Source of the DNA: Minisyncoccota bacterium
GTDB taxonomy: Bacteria; Verrucomicrobiota; Lentisphaeria; Oligosphaerales; MVZH01
DNA length: 6,097 nt
Reading direction: 5' to 3'
NCBI GenBank assembly: GCA_021734725.1
Contig: JAIPIM010000251.1
Coordinates: 1-6,097 of the forward strand
Under the pieces are notes generated by a model that searched no databases, was not told the DNA's origin, and saw nothing but the letters and a program-made list of their open reading frames with translations. Positions 1 to 5,512 of this stretch are shown piece after piece (the first letter of the stretch is position 1; each line of letters begins with the position of its first letter). A program made the translations under genes and the position numbers.

Positions 1-246
1 GGATCCGTAGCACGGAAGACTATCCCATTCACGTGCCCGCTGGTCCCGAGTGTGCCACACCTCAGATCCGGTTCTTGCACATCGCCCCGTGCTTTTGCGT
101 TGGGCTTCCTCTCCACCTCGCCTCACGGTAACGCCCTTGCCTTTCGCTAGCACTTCCCCCCGACCGGGGTGTGCACGGGACCTCCCGTCGTTGCCAGAGG
201 CAACGCATACGGGGCACCCGCTAGTAGTGCGCCATGCCGGGCGCAC
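1..246 (-). mobile_element. Group II intron, 5' part only (runs off the left edge)
   Basis: Read on the minus strand, this is the 5' region of a bacterial group II intron ribozyme. It opens with GTGCG (GUGYG consensus) at 246. A perfect 7-bp hairpin follows at 246-227, GTGCGCC and GGCGCAC around a CGGCAT loop, a motif typical of intron 5' ends. Domain I-like elements come next: a GTTGCC/GGCAAC hairpin (204-190), a CCCC/GGGG hairpin (169-158), a GCTAGCGAAAGGCA segment near 150-137 and GAAGCCCAACGC near 110-100. The catalytic domains and any reverse transcriptase/maturase lie beyond the left edge. The 50-313 plus-strand reading frame is a shadow of this RNA. If the intron started two bases earlier, at 248, it would read GTGTG. 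I prefer 246 because the flanking exon then ends in GT, the first two bases of an attC core. The subclass cannot be settled from this fragment. Confidence 0.8.
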
Positions 247-299
247 ACGACATGCTCTGCGGCGGAGCCTGCGACGTCCGCAGCAGCAACTCGTTAGCA
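247..299 (-). repeat. attC site of cassette 3, interrupted by the group II intron
   Basis: On the minus strand the first core is TGCTAAC (299-293), the exact reverse complement of the GTTAGCA that opens this cassette at 608-602. The inner arms TGCTGCTGCGG (288-278) and CCGCAGAGCA (262-253) pair with one bulged G, nine bases after AAC. The bulge is in the same place in the two intact attC sites of this window. Eight bases after the pairing arm, where the second core GTTRRRY is expected, only GT (248-247) remains before the intron begins. The rest of the core should lie at the far end of the intron. Confidence 0.75.
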
Positions 300-303
300 T
301 TCT

Positions 304-585
304 CTATTCTTGATTCCTCGTCAGCCGCTTAACAGTGATCCTCACGAAAAACACCCACACAGCTTCGCAAGGCACAAGTATGACCAACATCGATACTGGA
401 TCGGGTGGTGTGAATGCGGCGGCCGCCGCACAGATCGGTGCTGTTCCCAGCGAGACGATCCCCCACCACAGGTGTCGTTGTCGCTTGCCGGTTTCGTTGG
501 AGAGAGCTTCGATCAACAGCTCACCCACAGGCATGAAGGCGGCGACAAGAAAAGCCGCAATTGCTTCCACGATCCCTACCGACAT
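304..585 (-). CDS. Small membrane protein, cassette 3 cargo (93 aa)
   Basis: I do not recognise a family. The 93-residue protein is hydrophobic, with three likely membrane segments at about residues 4-28, 40-59 and 64-83. A basic loop containing GKRQRH separates the first two, and the C-terminus is basic (KRLTRNQE). It should sit in the inner membrane. The ATG at 585 is preceded by GGAGG (599-595) nine bases upstream, and this ribosome site lies just inside the cassette after the GTTAGCA core. The stop is five bases before the next attC core, so the gene nearly fills its roughly 360-bp cassette, as usual for integron cargo. No own promoter is evident, so expression probably depends on upstream cassette transcription. 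The reading is secure because cassette boundaries, ribosome site and hydrophobic pattern agree. The function is unknown. Confidence 0.75.
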   Translation of the reverse strand: MSVGIVEAIAAFLVAAFMPVGELLIEALSNETGKRQRHLWWGIVSLGTAPICAAAAAFTPPDPVSMLVILVPCEAVWVFFVRITVKRLTRNQE

Positions 586-601
586 CGTAATGATCCTCCA
601 G

Positions 602-661
602 TGCTAACGTGGGCATCAGTGGCCCGAAGTATGAGGGTCCGCCTGCATGCCGTTGTTAACC
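602..661 (-). repeat. attC recombination site between cassettes 2 and 3 (60 bp)
   Basis: On the minus strand the first core is GGTTAAC (661-655) and the second is GTTAGCA (608-602). The inner arms CTGCATGCC (plus strand 643-651) and GGCATCAG (612-619) pair with one extra G, nine bases after AAC. The first core is the exact reverse complement of GTTAACC, which opens cassette 2 at 1243. The site has the classic length of about 60 bp. It encodes the last residues and the stop codon of the 202-aa protein, as often seen for cassette genes. The second core departs slightly from GTTRRRY. Confidence 0.88.
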
Positions 662-1224
662 CATTCTGTTCCATTGATCGATATATTCCATAGCTTGGCC
701 AATTGCCATTCGGCGTCGTTCTCTGGAAACTGACCGTTAATCTGGAAGGTAAAGGAAACCACTCTCCGACCGCCAACCTTGTAACTGATGCCAGAATGAC
801 TTTGGTGAAATGGCCTGCCGAGGATTCCGATAACCTCGGCCCGAGTCATGTCAGGTCGGATTCCGTTGTCGAATGCTGTTCCGGCCAGGTTCTCCGCCGT
901 CATGTTTATACTCACCAAGCGATTATCGCTAAATCCCAGGCTGCAACCCCGGCCATAGCGCAGATACCAGTAATTCCCATTCCCCGTATAGCCGATGCTC
1001 TTTGGCTTACCCCACGCCGCTACGGCTTCAGTCATTGATATGCCAAATTTGACGCCACAGATCTCGCCCATCGCAGCGAACTGCCCATACTTCAGAGTCT
1101 GTTGCGTCGGCTTTGGCCCATTGTTGCTGAGATCGTGCAGATTCAACAACTTTGCGAAATACCCTTCCTGGGCATTCGCGGTCAGTGCTAGGCACAGAGC
1201 CACCGCCAGTATCATTGTGCGCAT
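616..1224 (-). CDS. Secreted protein with two BamE/SmpA-like repeats, cassette 2 cargo (202 aa)
   Basis: The protein has a Sec signal peptide, residues 1-18, with a hydrophobic core (MILAVALCLAL) and an AxA-type cleavage motif (TANA before Q19). There is no lipobox cysteine, so it is probably periplasmic or exported. Two stretches, about residues 58-107 and 120-165, share the pattern of SmpA/BamE-like domains: G-x-S/D-M-T-x-A-E/A-V, then a short G-R/K-P turn, an aromatic strand and a final strand ending in residues such as LVSI. This resemblance comes from pattern reading only. Real BamE acts in outer-membrane protein assembly, but such folds are widespread and the role here is unknown. The ATG at 1224 has AGGAG (1234-1230) five bases upstream. 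The C-terminus from about VNN onward is encoded by the attC. The gene lies in a cassette of about 635 bp. Confidence 0.82.
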   Translation of the reverse strand: MRTMILAVALCLALTANAQEGYFAKLLNLHDLSNNGPKPTQQTLKYGQFAAMGEICGVKFGISMTEAVAAWGKPKSIGYTGNGNYWYLRYGRGCSLGFSDNRLVSINMTAENLAGTAFDNGIRPDMTRAEVIGILGRPFHQSHSGISYKVGGRRVVSFTFQINGQFPENDAEWQLAKLWNISINGTEWVNNGMQADPHTSGH

Positions 1225-1236
1225 ATCTTCTCCTCT

Positions 1237-1321
1237 GGTTAACCGTCACGTTCATCGGCAAACTGAATCGCGCCGTAAAACGGCGCGATTCAGTTTGTAC
1301 GATGCAACGTCTTGTTGGGGC
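1237..1321 (-). repeat. attC recombination site between cassettes 1 and 2 (85 bp)
   Basis: On the minus strand the first core is GCCCCAAC (1321-1314) and the second is GTTAACC (1243-1237). Outer arms at 1248-1257 and 1300-1310 pair as ACGTTCATCG with CGATGCAACGT, leaving one bulged base, again nine bases after AAC. The centre is a perfect 16-bp inverted repeat (1260-1275 with 1281-1296) around a 5-base loop. The first core is the exact complement of GTTGGGGC at 1745-1738, where cassette 1 starts. The plain strong palindrome could also act as a terminator or processing hairpin, but no T-run follows it. Confidence 0.9.
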
Positions 1322-1730
1322 TCTTGTTGTTGTCACGATGGGCGGAAAGCTGAAGGAAGATCAGCCCGAAGATTGTGAGTGTGTTGCCCGCTAGGGGCAA
1401 CAGATACTTGTATGGCTCGTTGGTGAATGAGAGGAACGGGATGTATGACAGCGGGGCTCGGCCAGGGAAATGGAGCCCTGCGAAAGTGATAACAGCAGAA
1501 AGGTATATGATCCAGAACCCTTTTGGGTTCTGCATTGCAAGAAGAAGTGAGCCCATGGCGAGCAAGAGGATGCCGGCCACACCTACGAGAATCTCAAGTA
1601 GATTTCGAGAATAGAGCCCAATCGATTCAGTGTTGTCTATTTCCCACCACACGTCTCGTGATGAAACGAGCGCGGCGAGCGCGAGGACGAAAGCCGCAAA
1701 TCGTATATACTTCGTGTGTTGTATCTTCAT
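1290..1730 (-). CDS. Multi-spanning membrane protein, cassette 1 cargo (146 aa)
   Basis: No family is recognised. The start is placed at the ATG at 1730, because the cassette boundary GTTGGGGC lies at 1745-1738. The longer open frame back to 1886 would read through the recombination junction into unrelated DNA. From this start the protein has four probable membrane helices at about residues 8-24, 43-66, 72-88 and 108-129. The N-terminus is basic (MKIQHTKYIR), as expected for an inner-membrane protein. The last residues (SPNKTLHRTN) are encoded inside the attC. Such extensions written by attC sequence are a common sign of cassette genes. The ribosome site is weak: GGGGC and AAGA precede the ATG. 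The cassette is about 502 bp and nearly filled by the gene. As first in the array it is best placed to be driven by the promoter at 1865-1893. Confidence 0.75.
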   Translation of the reverse strand: MKIQHTKYIRFAAFVLALAALVSSRDVWWEIDNTESIGLYSRNLLEILVGVAGILLLAMGSLLLAMQNPKGFWIIYLSAVITFAGLHFPGRAPLSYIPFLSFTNEPYKYLLPLAGNTLTIFGLIFLQLSAHRDNNKSPNKTLHRTN

Positions 1731-1737
1731 ATGTCTT

Positions 1738-1745
1738 GCCCCAAC
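1738..1745 (-). other. Start boundary of cassette 1 (recombination core GTTGGGGC)
   Basis: On the minus strand this is the GTT-type core at which the first cassette was joined. Its reverse complement GCCCCAAC recurs exactly at the far end of that cassette (1321-1314). No palindromic attC arms can be built on the upstream side. The site was therefore either an integron attI or a secondary insertion site, and the sequence does not decide between them. Confidence 0.65.
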
Positions 1746-2081
1746 ATAGAATGAATCCAATGAGGTATTTGCTGGAAACCACGGCGCATAGACGTCATTC
1801 CCCTTTTTCCGGGAGCAATCGTGTGCTGCCGCGTCTTGTTCCCCGTTACCCACACGTTGCGAGTACGATAGGTGCAGGCAGGGCACTTGTCAATAAATGG
1901 GGGAAGAGATTTGCCATGCCGTAAAATGCCTGGCAGAACGTGCTCCGCCCCGTCAATCCCCTCATTCCCGCTGAACTCTTACGCTCCCCACACAACTGAG
2001 AGAGGTACCCTTTATAACCACACTCAAAACAGGAGCCAACGACCGCACTCACTTGACTTGACCAGGCACAGAGTTTCGTTT
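1746..2081. other. Region upstream of the cassette array, no convincing gene
   Basis: These 336 bases lie between the cassette 1 boundary and the stop of the nuclease-like gene. They hold a promoter-like pair pointing into the array (listed separately). A 68-codon minus-strand frame (2052-1846) begins with GTG, has no ribosome site and shows only a CFECGYKG segment at its start; I do not count it as a gene. I see no attC palindrome, no integrase motifs on either strand and no terminator with a T-run. A GTTGGCT word near 2040 resembles a cassette core but has no matching partner or paired arms. Confidence 0.5.
1865..1893 (-). promoter_or_regulatory. Candidate cassette-array promoter (Pc-like)
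   Basis: On the minus strand there is a perfect TTGACA -35 box (1893-1888), a 17-bp spacer and TATCGT (1870-1865) as a -10 box matching four of six consensus bases. It points toward the cassettes and lies about 120 bp upstream of the first cassette boundary. That is a position where an integron Pc promoter would be expected. The match is good, but such pairs also arise by chance. Confidence 0.5.
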
Positions 2082-2765
2082 CTATTGCGTTACGCTTTGT
2101 ACTTCACATGTGATCAAGTTGGCGGTAGCATCCGCGCTTTCGCTTTCGAGAAGCCTTATCTGTGTGAATTCCAGAAGCTCATCAGCCATACCGCTGATCA
2201 ACGGCGTATGCATCCTCCTTAGAAATTCCGATTTCTCCTGGAAAGCCGCACTCCAAGACCACGAAGGGCCTTCATATGCATCCACCATAAGGAAAAGACA
2301 ACTCCCCACTCTCTCGGAAAGGTGTCGGTAGAGGAATAATTTGATGAGATCCTGCTCTACTTCATATGGCGCGGGCCCAGTGTAATCAATAGAATTAAGG
2401 TATTTCCGGAACGACGGTCCCATTTCCTTATGATAGCGATTGTAGTCCTTTCGGCTGGCTTTCAGTTCACACAGATGCAGGGAACCGCAGTGTCGGACTA
2501 TCAAATCCGGGCGAGCATTAGTCGGGAATTGTGTTTGAGGAATATTCAGAATCGTTGCAATCTTTTTCCTTGTGATAATGTTTTCTCGCCCGAAATATTC
2601 AACAAGCACGGATTCAGCTATGTTTTCAAATTGATATTCCCGGACATCGTGCCATCGAATGCTACGTTTTGGTTCCGTAAGTCGCCGGAGAGTGGATCCC
2701 CTCTGCAATTGATCAACCATAGCTTTTAATGGCCATGGCCTCGGCCATTCATTTACGTGGATCAT
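2082..2765 (-). CDS. PD-(D/E)xK-type nuclease-like protein (227 aa)
   Basis: The core resembles the PD-(D/E)xK nuclease fold used by restriction-like endonucleases and many phage and defence nucleases. A helix with FENIAES (E51) precedes strand residues RPDLIV (D87). A second strand follows 13 residues after D87, with LHLCELKAS (E100 and K102). This spacing fits the D-x(n)-ExK metal-binding site. A long helical C-terminal part (about 110-210) follows. No close family is recognised, so substrate and cleavage mode are open. It is the last gene of a minus-strand operon after the exonuclease and the winged-helix-like gene, 101 bp downstream of the latter. The start at 2765 has only a poor ribosome site (GAGA about nine bases upstream), and a later ATG (codon 16) is possible. 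Its codons are visibly AT-richer than those of the plus-strand operon to the right, hinting at separate origin. No terminator is seen after it. Confidence 0.72.
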   Translation of the reverse strand: MIHVNEWPRPWPLKAMVDQLQRGSTLRRLTEPKRSIRWHDVREYQFENIAESVLVEYFGRENIITRKKIATILNIPQTQFPTNARPDLIVRHCGSLHLCELKASRKDYNRYHKEMGPSFRKYLNSIDYTGPAPYEVEQDLIKLFLYRHLSERVGSCLFLMVDAYEGPSWSWSAAFQEKSEFLRRMHTPLISGMADELLEFTQIRLLESESADATANLITCEVQSVTQ

Positions 2766-2866
2766 GATCGTTTATCTCAGCAAATCTAATGTCAGATGCA
2801 GACAACACACCTTTACATAAAACAGATTTTACAAGGGAATGATTGCCGGCCGAGGCGGGCCTCAAC

Positions 2867-3124
2867 TTATCGCACCAAGTATTCTCCACGTTCAACTCGT
2901 TCAAAAATAGCGTTTCCCGTATGAGAGCAGAAGCAGGCGCCCTTGCACGTATGATACCTGCAATGATCAGATGGTTGTATCCAATCAACTTCCCTCTCCA
3001 AAGACGGAAATTGCCTGATCAGAATCTTTGCTATCTGCCGGTTTGTCAGGACTTTCCCTTTATGATCCGCCATGGCTTTGCTGAGGGTGCTGTGGTATTT
3101 ACTTGTCGCTTTGGAATAGCTCAT
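2867..3124 (-). CDS. Small winged-helix-like protein with Cys-rich loop (85 aa)
   Basis: Residues 10-45 read as two helices with a helix-turn-helix look (LTNRQIAKILIRQFP). A segment reading IQPSDHCRY follows, and the protein ends in FERVERGEYLVR, the two-strand wing expected of small winged-helix domains, similar to DUF7669-type proteins. This assignment is by pattern and moderate. Between them lie four cysteines and two histidines (C55, H58, C60, C64, C66, H68) that could bind a metal ion or be redox-sensitive. The ATG at 3124 lies inside the end of the exonuclease gene (26-nt overlap), pointing to translational coupling and a shared mRNA. No strong ribosome site is visible. Likely roles are DNA or RNA binding, either regulating the operon or guiding the flanking nucleases. 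A competing minus-strand frame at 2749-2988 has no comparable features. Confidence 0.68.
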   Translation of the reverse strand: MSYSKATSKYHSTLSKAMADHKGKVLTNRQIAKILIRQFPSLEREVDWIQPSDHCRYHTCKGACFCSHTGNAIFERVERGEYLVR

Positions 3125-3941
3125 GTGGCAAGTGATAGAACTCCGGAACTTCTGTGGATATCGCCCAGGCTGTCATGCCGTCCCGCCAGACGTAGCACGG
3201 CTGTCCTTCGGCGAGTTCGTTGATACGTGCTGCAGTAAAAGGTCCCCGTTTTTTGTTGTTAACGTCCAGGGCATACCACTCGTCGCGCACCTGCTGGCGA
3301 GATACATCCCTGATAGGTCTGCACGACATCGATGCATCCTGAATTTCTGCCAAGCACTTCCTTATCGGCGTTCGATGAGAGAAATTACAGATGGAATCAA
3401 ATGTATTGAGACCGGCTGCGGACAGCCGGGGTGCCAATACGGACGAGAAGAGCTGTACCACTGTCTGTACATCTGCCAAAGCCTGATGACTTCTGCCACT
3501 GTGTATCTTGAAACGGGACTTAAGGGTCTCAAGGTTGTGTTTCTTCGTCTCATGCACGACTCGCCGAGAAAGTAGCATTGTGCAGAAGCCCACTCGCCCC
3601 GCAGGTTGCAGCCCCAATCGGTTCCATTCCGGGCAGAGAGCCCGGTTCCAGTCGTAGCTCATATTGTGGCTGGCGATAGGGGCACCGCGAACATAATCAG
3701 CAAACTTGGCATGTGCCTTCTCAGGGTTTAGCCCATGTTTTTTTAGAAACTTCTTGTCGTATCCGTGAATCGCGGTTGCTTCGGGCGGAATCGCGATACC
3801 GTGATTCAGAAAAACCCGGAATGGTTTCCCCTGCGGCTCCCATCCTACCATTACCTGCGCTGCAATTTCAACAACATGGATGGGTGGATAGAGACCATCC
3901 GTTTCTGTATCAACGATAACCCAACGTATTCCGTTACGCAT
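3099..3941 (-). CDS. DEDDh 3'-5' exonuclease with C-terminal GYF_2 domain (280 aa)
   Basis: The N-terminal 170 residues form a DnaQ/RNase T-like exonuclease. Exo I is VDTETDGL with D11 and E13, Exo II is SHNMSYDWN with D97, and Exo III is HQALADVQT with H152 and D157. All four catalytic acidic residues and the DEDDh histidine are present, so an active metal-dependent 3'-5' exonuclease on DNA or RNA is expected. After a linker rich in Cys and Arg, residues 221-268 match the GYF_2 (DUF4339) pattern: EWYALD, KRGPF, then VWRDGMTAW. GYF_2 domains are thought to bind peptides or tether proteins to partners, so this half may recruit a complex. The start ATG at 3941 has GGGAG upstream. It leads an operon with the winged-helix-like and PD-(D/E)xK genes. 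The fusion differs from DNA polymerase epsilon subunits, and a housekeeping proofreading role is unlikely. Confidence 0.9.
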   Translation of the reverse strand: MRNGIRWVIVDTETDGLYPPIHVVEIAAQVMVGWEPQGKPFRVFLNHGIAIPPEATAIHGYDKKFLKKHGLNPEKAHAKFADYVRGAPIASHNMSYDWNRALCPEWNRLGLQPAGRVGFCTMLLSRRVVHETKKHNLETLKSRFKIHSGRSHQALADVQTVVQLFSSVLAPRLSAAGLNTFDSICNFSHRTPIRKCLAEIQDASMSCRPIRDVSRQQVRDEWYALDVNNKKRGPFTAARINELAEGQPCYVWRDGMTAWAISTEVPEFYHLPHELFQSDK

Positions 3942-4367
3942 GGCAGCGCTCCCGCGAAACTAAGCATTTGCTGGAATCTTCTTTTGCATCTCTGCTAGTA
4001 TCGATTTTCCAGACAGCACATGAATCCCAACATCCCACAACAAGGCAACATATCTCGATATCTTTGATCTGCGTCTGAATGGCACCACGCCTCAAGAACG
4101 ACTTTATGTCTTCCGTATTCACAACATTATCACAGCATCGAGGCCTATACGTAACCCTACCATTATCCAGGTTTGCCGTCAAGTTTTAGGGATGTTTCAA
4201 CAACACAGAAGGATACAGTTTTGCAGGTTTCTTGGGATTGTCCCCCAGAGAGAACCCGGTTAAATCGGCAGCGACTGTGCGAAACGTCACCGCGATGTGA
4301 CACAACTGCTGCTCAAGGACAGTGCCGTTCTCGGTCCGTACATCAACCACGAAGGAGATTAACCATT
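3942..4367. other. Divergent intergenic region between the two operons
   Basis: These 426 bases separate the minus-strand nuclease operon from the plus-strand DUF3150 operon, so both should have promoters here. On the minus strand an extended -10-like TGTGATAAT (4134-4126) could serve the exonuclease operon, though no good -35 lies upstream. A minus-strand frame from a TTG at 4182 to a TAA at 3934 overlaps the exonuclease start by eight bases. It has many cysteines but no ribosome site and no recognisable motif, so it may be a decayed or unknown small gene. On the plus strand the DUF3150 frame is open back to 4173, but that stretch lacks a ribosome site and looks non-coding. A short inverted repeat at 4286-4301 is listed separately. 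Confidence 0.5.
4286..4301. promoter_or_regulatory. Perfect inverted repeat GTCAC-N6-GTGAC, possible operator
   Basis: Five-base arms around CGCGAT lie 66 bases upstream of the DUF3150 start. The size and symmetry suit a dimeric regulator site or a leader hairpin. A five-base arm is short and can occur by chance. Confidence 0.25.
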
Positions 4368-5381
4368 ATGACTGCACAGACGAACACATTTCTCGATGCT
4401 CTGACCGTCAAAGGTGTGCTGCTCAGCGTCAGCATCCGTTACTGGCGGGCCCGTAAGAAGCTGCGTCCGGAAGACCTCGGGCTGGACCCCGACACCGTTG
4501 ATGACCGGCTGTTCTCACTGGGGCACAAGAAACTGCTGCCCAAAGAAGCACTGGCCAGACTCGCGCTGATCGAGAGTCGTGCGCATGCCCTGGTCGAGGC
4601 CAATACATTCCCGTTTCTCGGCGGGATTGCACACTATCTGCCGAATGCCAAACTGCAGGACCTGACAACAAAACTGGAGGCCCTGCGCAGTGAGTTCGAC
4701 GGCTGCCGGGATGAGTTTATCTCACGCTACGGTCGCTTACGGCAGCAGGCACTGGACGAATGGCGTCGTGCGGCCGAAACACTGACCGATGACCCAGAGC
4801 GTATGCTGGGCGTGATTGCAGATGCCTTCCCGGATGTTGACCGGATCGAAGGCAAGTTCAGCTTCGACATCCGCACCTTCCAGATTGCCGTGCCCGAAGC
4901 CGTTCCGCAGGCGCAGCTGGTTGAACTGGGCACTCAGCAGGAAGTAATCGAGGCGCGCAGGCAGGCAGTTGCATCCGCAAGACATGAGATCGAAGCATCC
5001 TGCCGTGACTTCATCGGGGATTGTGTGGCGACGTTGCGAGAAGAGACCGCGAAACTGTGCGATGAAATGCTCGCCACGATCAACTCCACCGGCTACGTCC
5101 ATCAGAAGACGCTCAATCGTCTCGTGAAGTTCATCGATCAGTTCAAAGAACTCAATTTCGTGAACGACACCGAGATGGAACGGCAGCTGGAAAAAATGCG
5201 CGGTGAGTTCCTCAGCCGGACGGCCCAGGAGTACCGTGACAGCGACACCGCCCGTGGACACCTGGTGAAAGGACTGCGCGGACTGCGCAGGCGTGCCGCT
5301 GAGATGGCACACGAGGACGCCGGTGAGATTGTCGAGAACTTCGGCAGGCTCGGCCAGCGCCGATTTCAGCTTGCCGCGTAG
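4368..5381 (+). CDS. DUF3150 domain protein (337 aa)
   Basis: This is recognised as a DUF3150 protein from its N-terminal block: about residues 17-50 with VSIRYWRARKKL, then PEDLGLD and a LFSLGHKKLLPKE stretch. The FPFLGGIAHYLPN segment near 81-93 also fits. The rest is largely helical and charged, with probable coiled-coil stretches at about 95-145, 190-235 and 265-325, and no membrane segment. The biochemical activity of the family is not known to me. The genes usually lie beside MoxR-type AAA+ ATPases and VWA-domain proteins, so a role as an accessory or substrate of an ATPase-VWA machine is inferred. The start ATG at 4368 is chosen because AAGGAG (4352-4357) lies ten bases upstream. The frame is open 65 codons further, but without a ribosome site. 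It is the first gene of the rightward operon, and a hairpin follows it. Confidence 0.88.
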   Translation: MTAQTNTFLDALTVKGVLLSVSIRYWRARKKLRPEDLGLDPDTVDDRLFSLGHKKLLPKEALARLALIESRAHALVEANTFPFLGGIAHYLPNAKLQDLTTKLEALRSEFDGCRDEFISRYGRLRQQALDEWRRAAETLTDDPERMLGVIADAFPDVDRIEGKFSFDIRTFQIAVPEAVPQAQLVELGTQQEVIEARRQAVASARHEIEASCRDFIGDCVATLREETAKLCDEMLATINSTGYVHQKTLNRLVKFIDQFKELNFVNDTEMERQLEKMRGEFLSRTAQEYRDSDTARGHLVKGLRGLRRRAAEMAHEDAGEIVENFGRLGQRRFQLAA

Positions 5382-5405
5382 AAACACTTAACCCTGCATT
5401 ATTCA

Positions 5406-5471
5406 CCTCGAAGACTCGAAGGCTCGAAGGGCTTAGCGATTGTTGTGCCTTGAGTCTTTGAGCCTTTGAGG
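5406..5471 (+). repeat. Long hairpin made of triple repeats between operon genes
   Basis: The left arm (5406-5430) is three near-copies of CTCGAAGG. The right arm (5448-5471) is three near-copies of TTTGAGC. They fold into a stem of about 23 pairs with a 17-base loop, one A-C mismatch and one bulge. Several pairs are G-U rather than Watson-Crick, so the stem is much better as plus-strand RNA than as DNA. No T-run follows, so it is not a standard intrinsic terminator. It could stabilise or process the DUF3150 mRNA, or be a dispersed repeat element. The ribosome site of the next gene lies 31 bases downstream. Confidence 0.7.
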
Positions 5472-5512
5472 TCAATGAACAGATCGGGCCAACCCGCTGA
5501 TGGAGGCGTTCA

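Noticed and set aside
1..6. GGATCC at the very start as a cloning boundary
   Set aside because: A second GGATCC occurs at 2694-2699, so the window is not simply a complete BamHI fragment; the intron reading continues smoothly to the edge.
50..313. 87-codon plus-strand frame at the left edge
   Set aside because: It lies antisense to the structured 5' region of the group II intron and has the low-complexity look of translated ribozyme sequence; no ribosome site.
1731..1886. N-terminal extension of the 146-aa membrane protein to 1886
   Set aside because: It crosses the cassette boundary at 1738-1745, which was joined by recombination, and the ATG at 1730 gives a normal cassette gene.
2034..2095. 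Possible fourth attC after the nuclease-like gene (GCGTAAC and GTTGGCT words)
   Set aside because: The inner arms cannot be paired and the cores have no matching partners upstream or downstream; GTTACGT near 4150 matches only six bases and would imply an oversized cassette.
2839..2870. GC-rich palindrome-like stretch after the winged-helix-like gene as terminator
   Set aside because: The stem (GAGGC with GCCTC) is short and no T-run follows on the minus strand.
4173..4367. 65-codon upstream extension of the DUF3150 gene
   Set aside because: No ribosome site at its start, no family similarity, and a strong AAGGAG precedes the ATG at 4368.
4737..5387. 216-codon minus-strand frame opposite the DUF3150 gene
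   Set aside because: It is a shadow of a recognised protein on the plus strand, and has no ribosome site or motif of its own.
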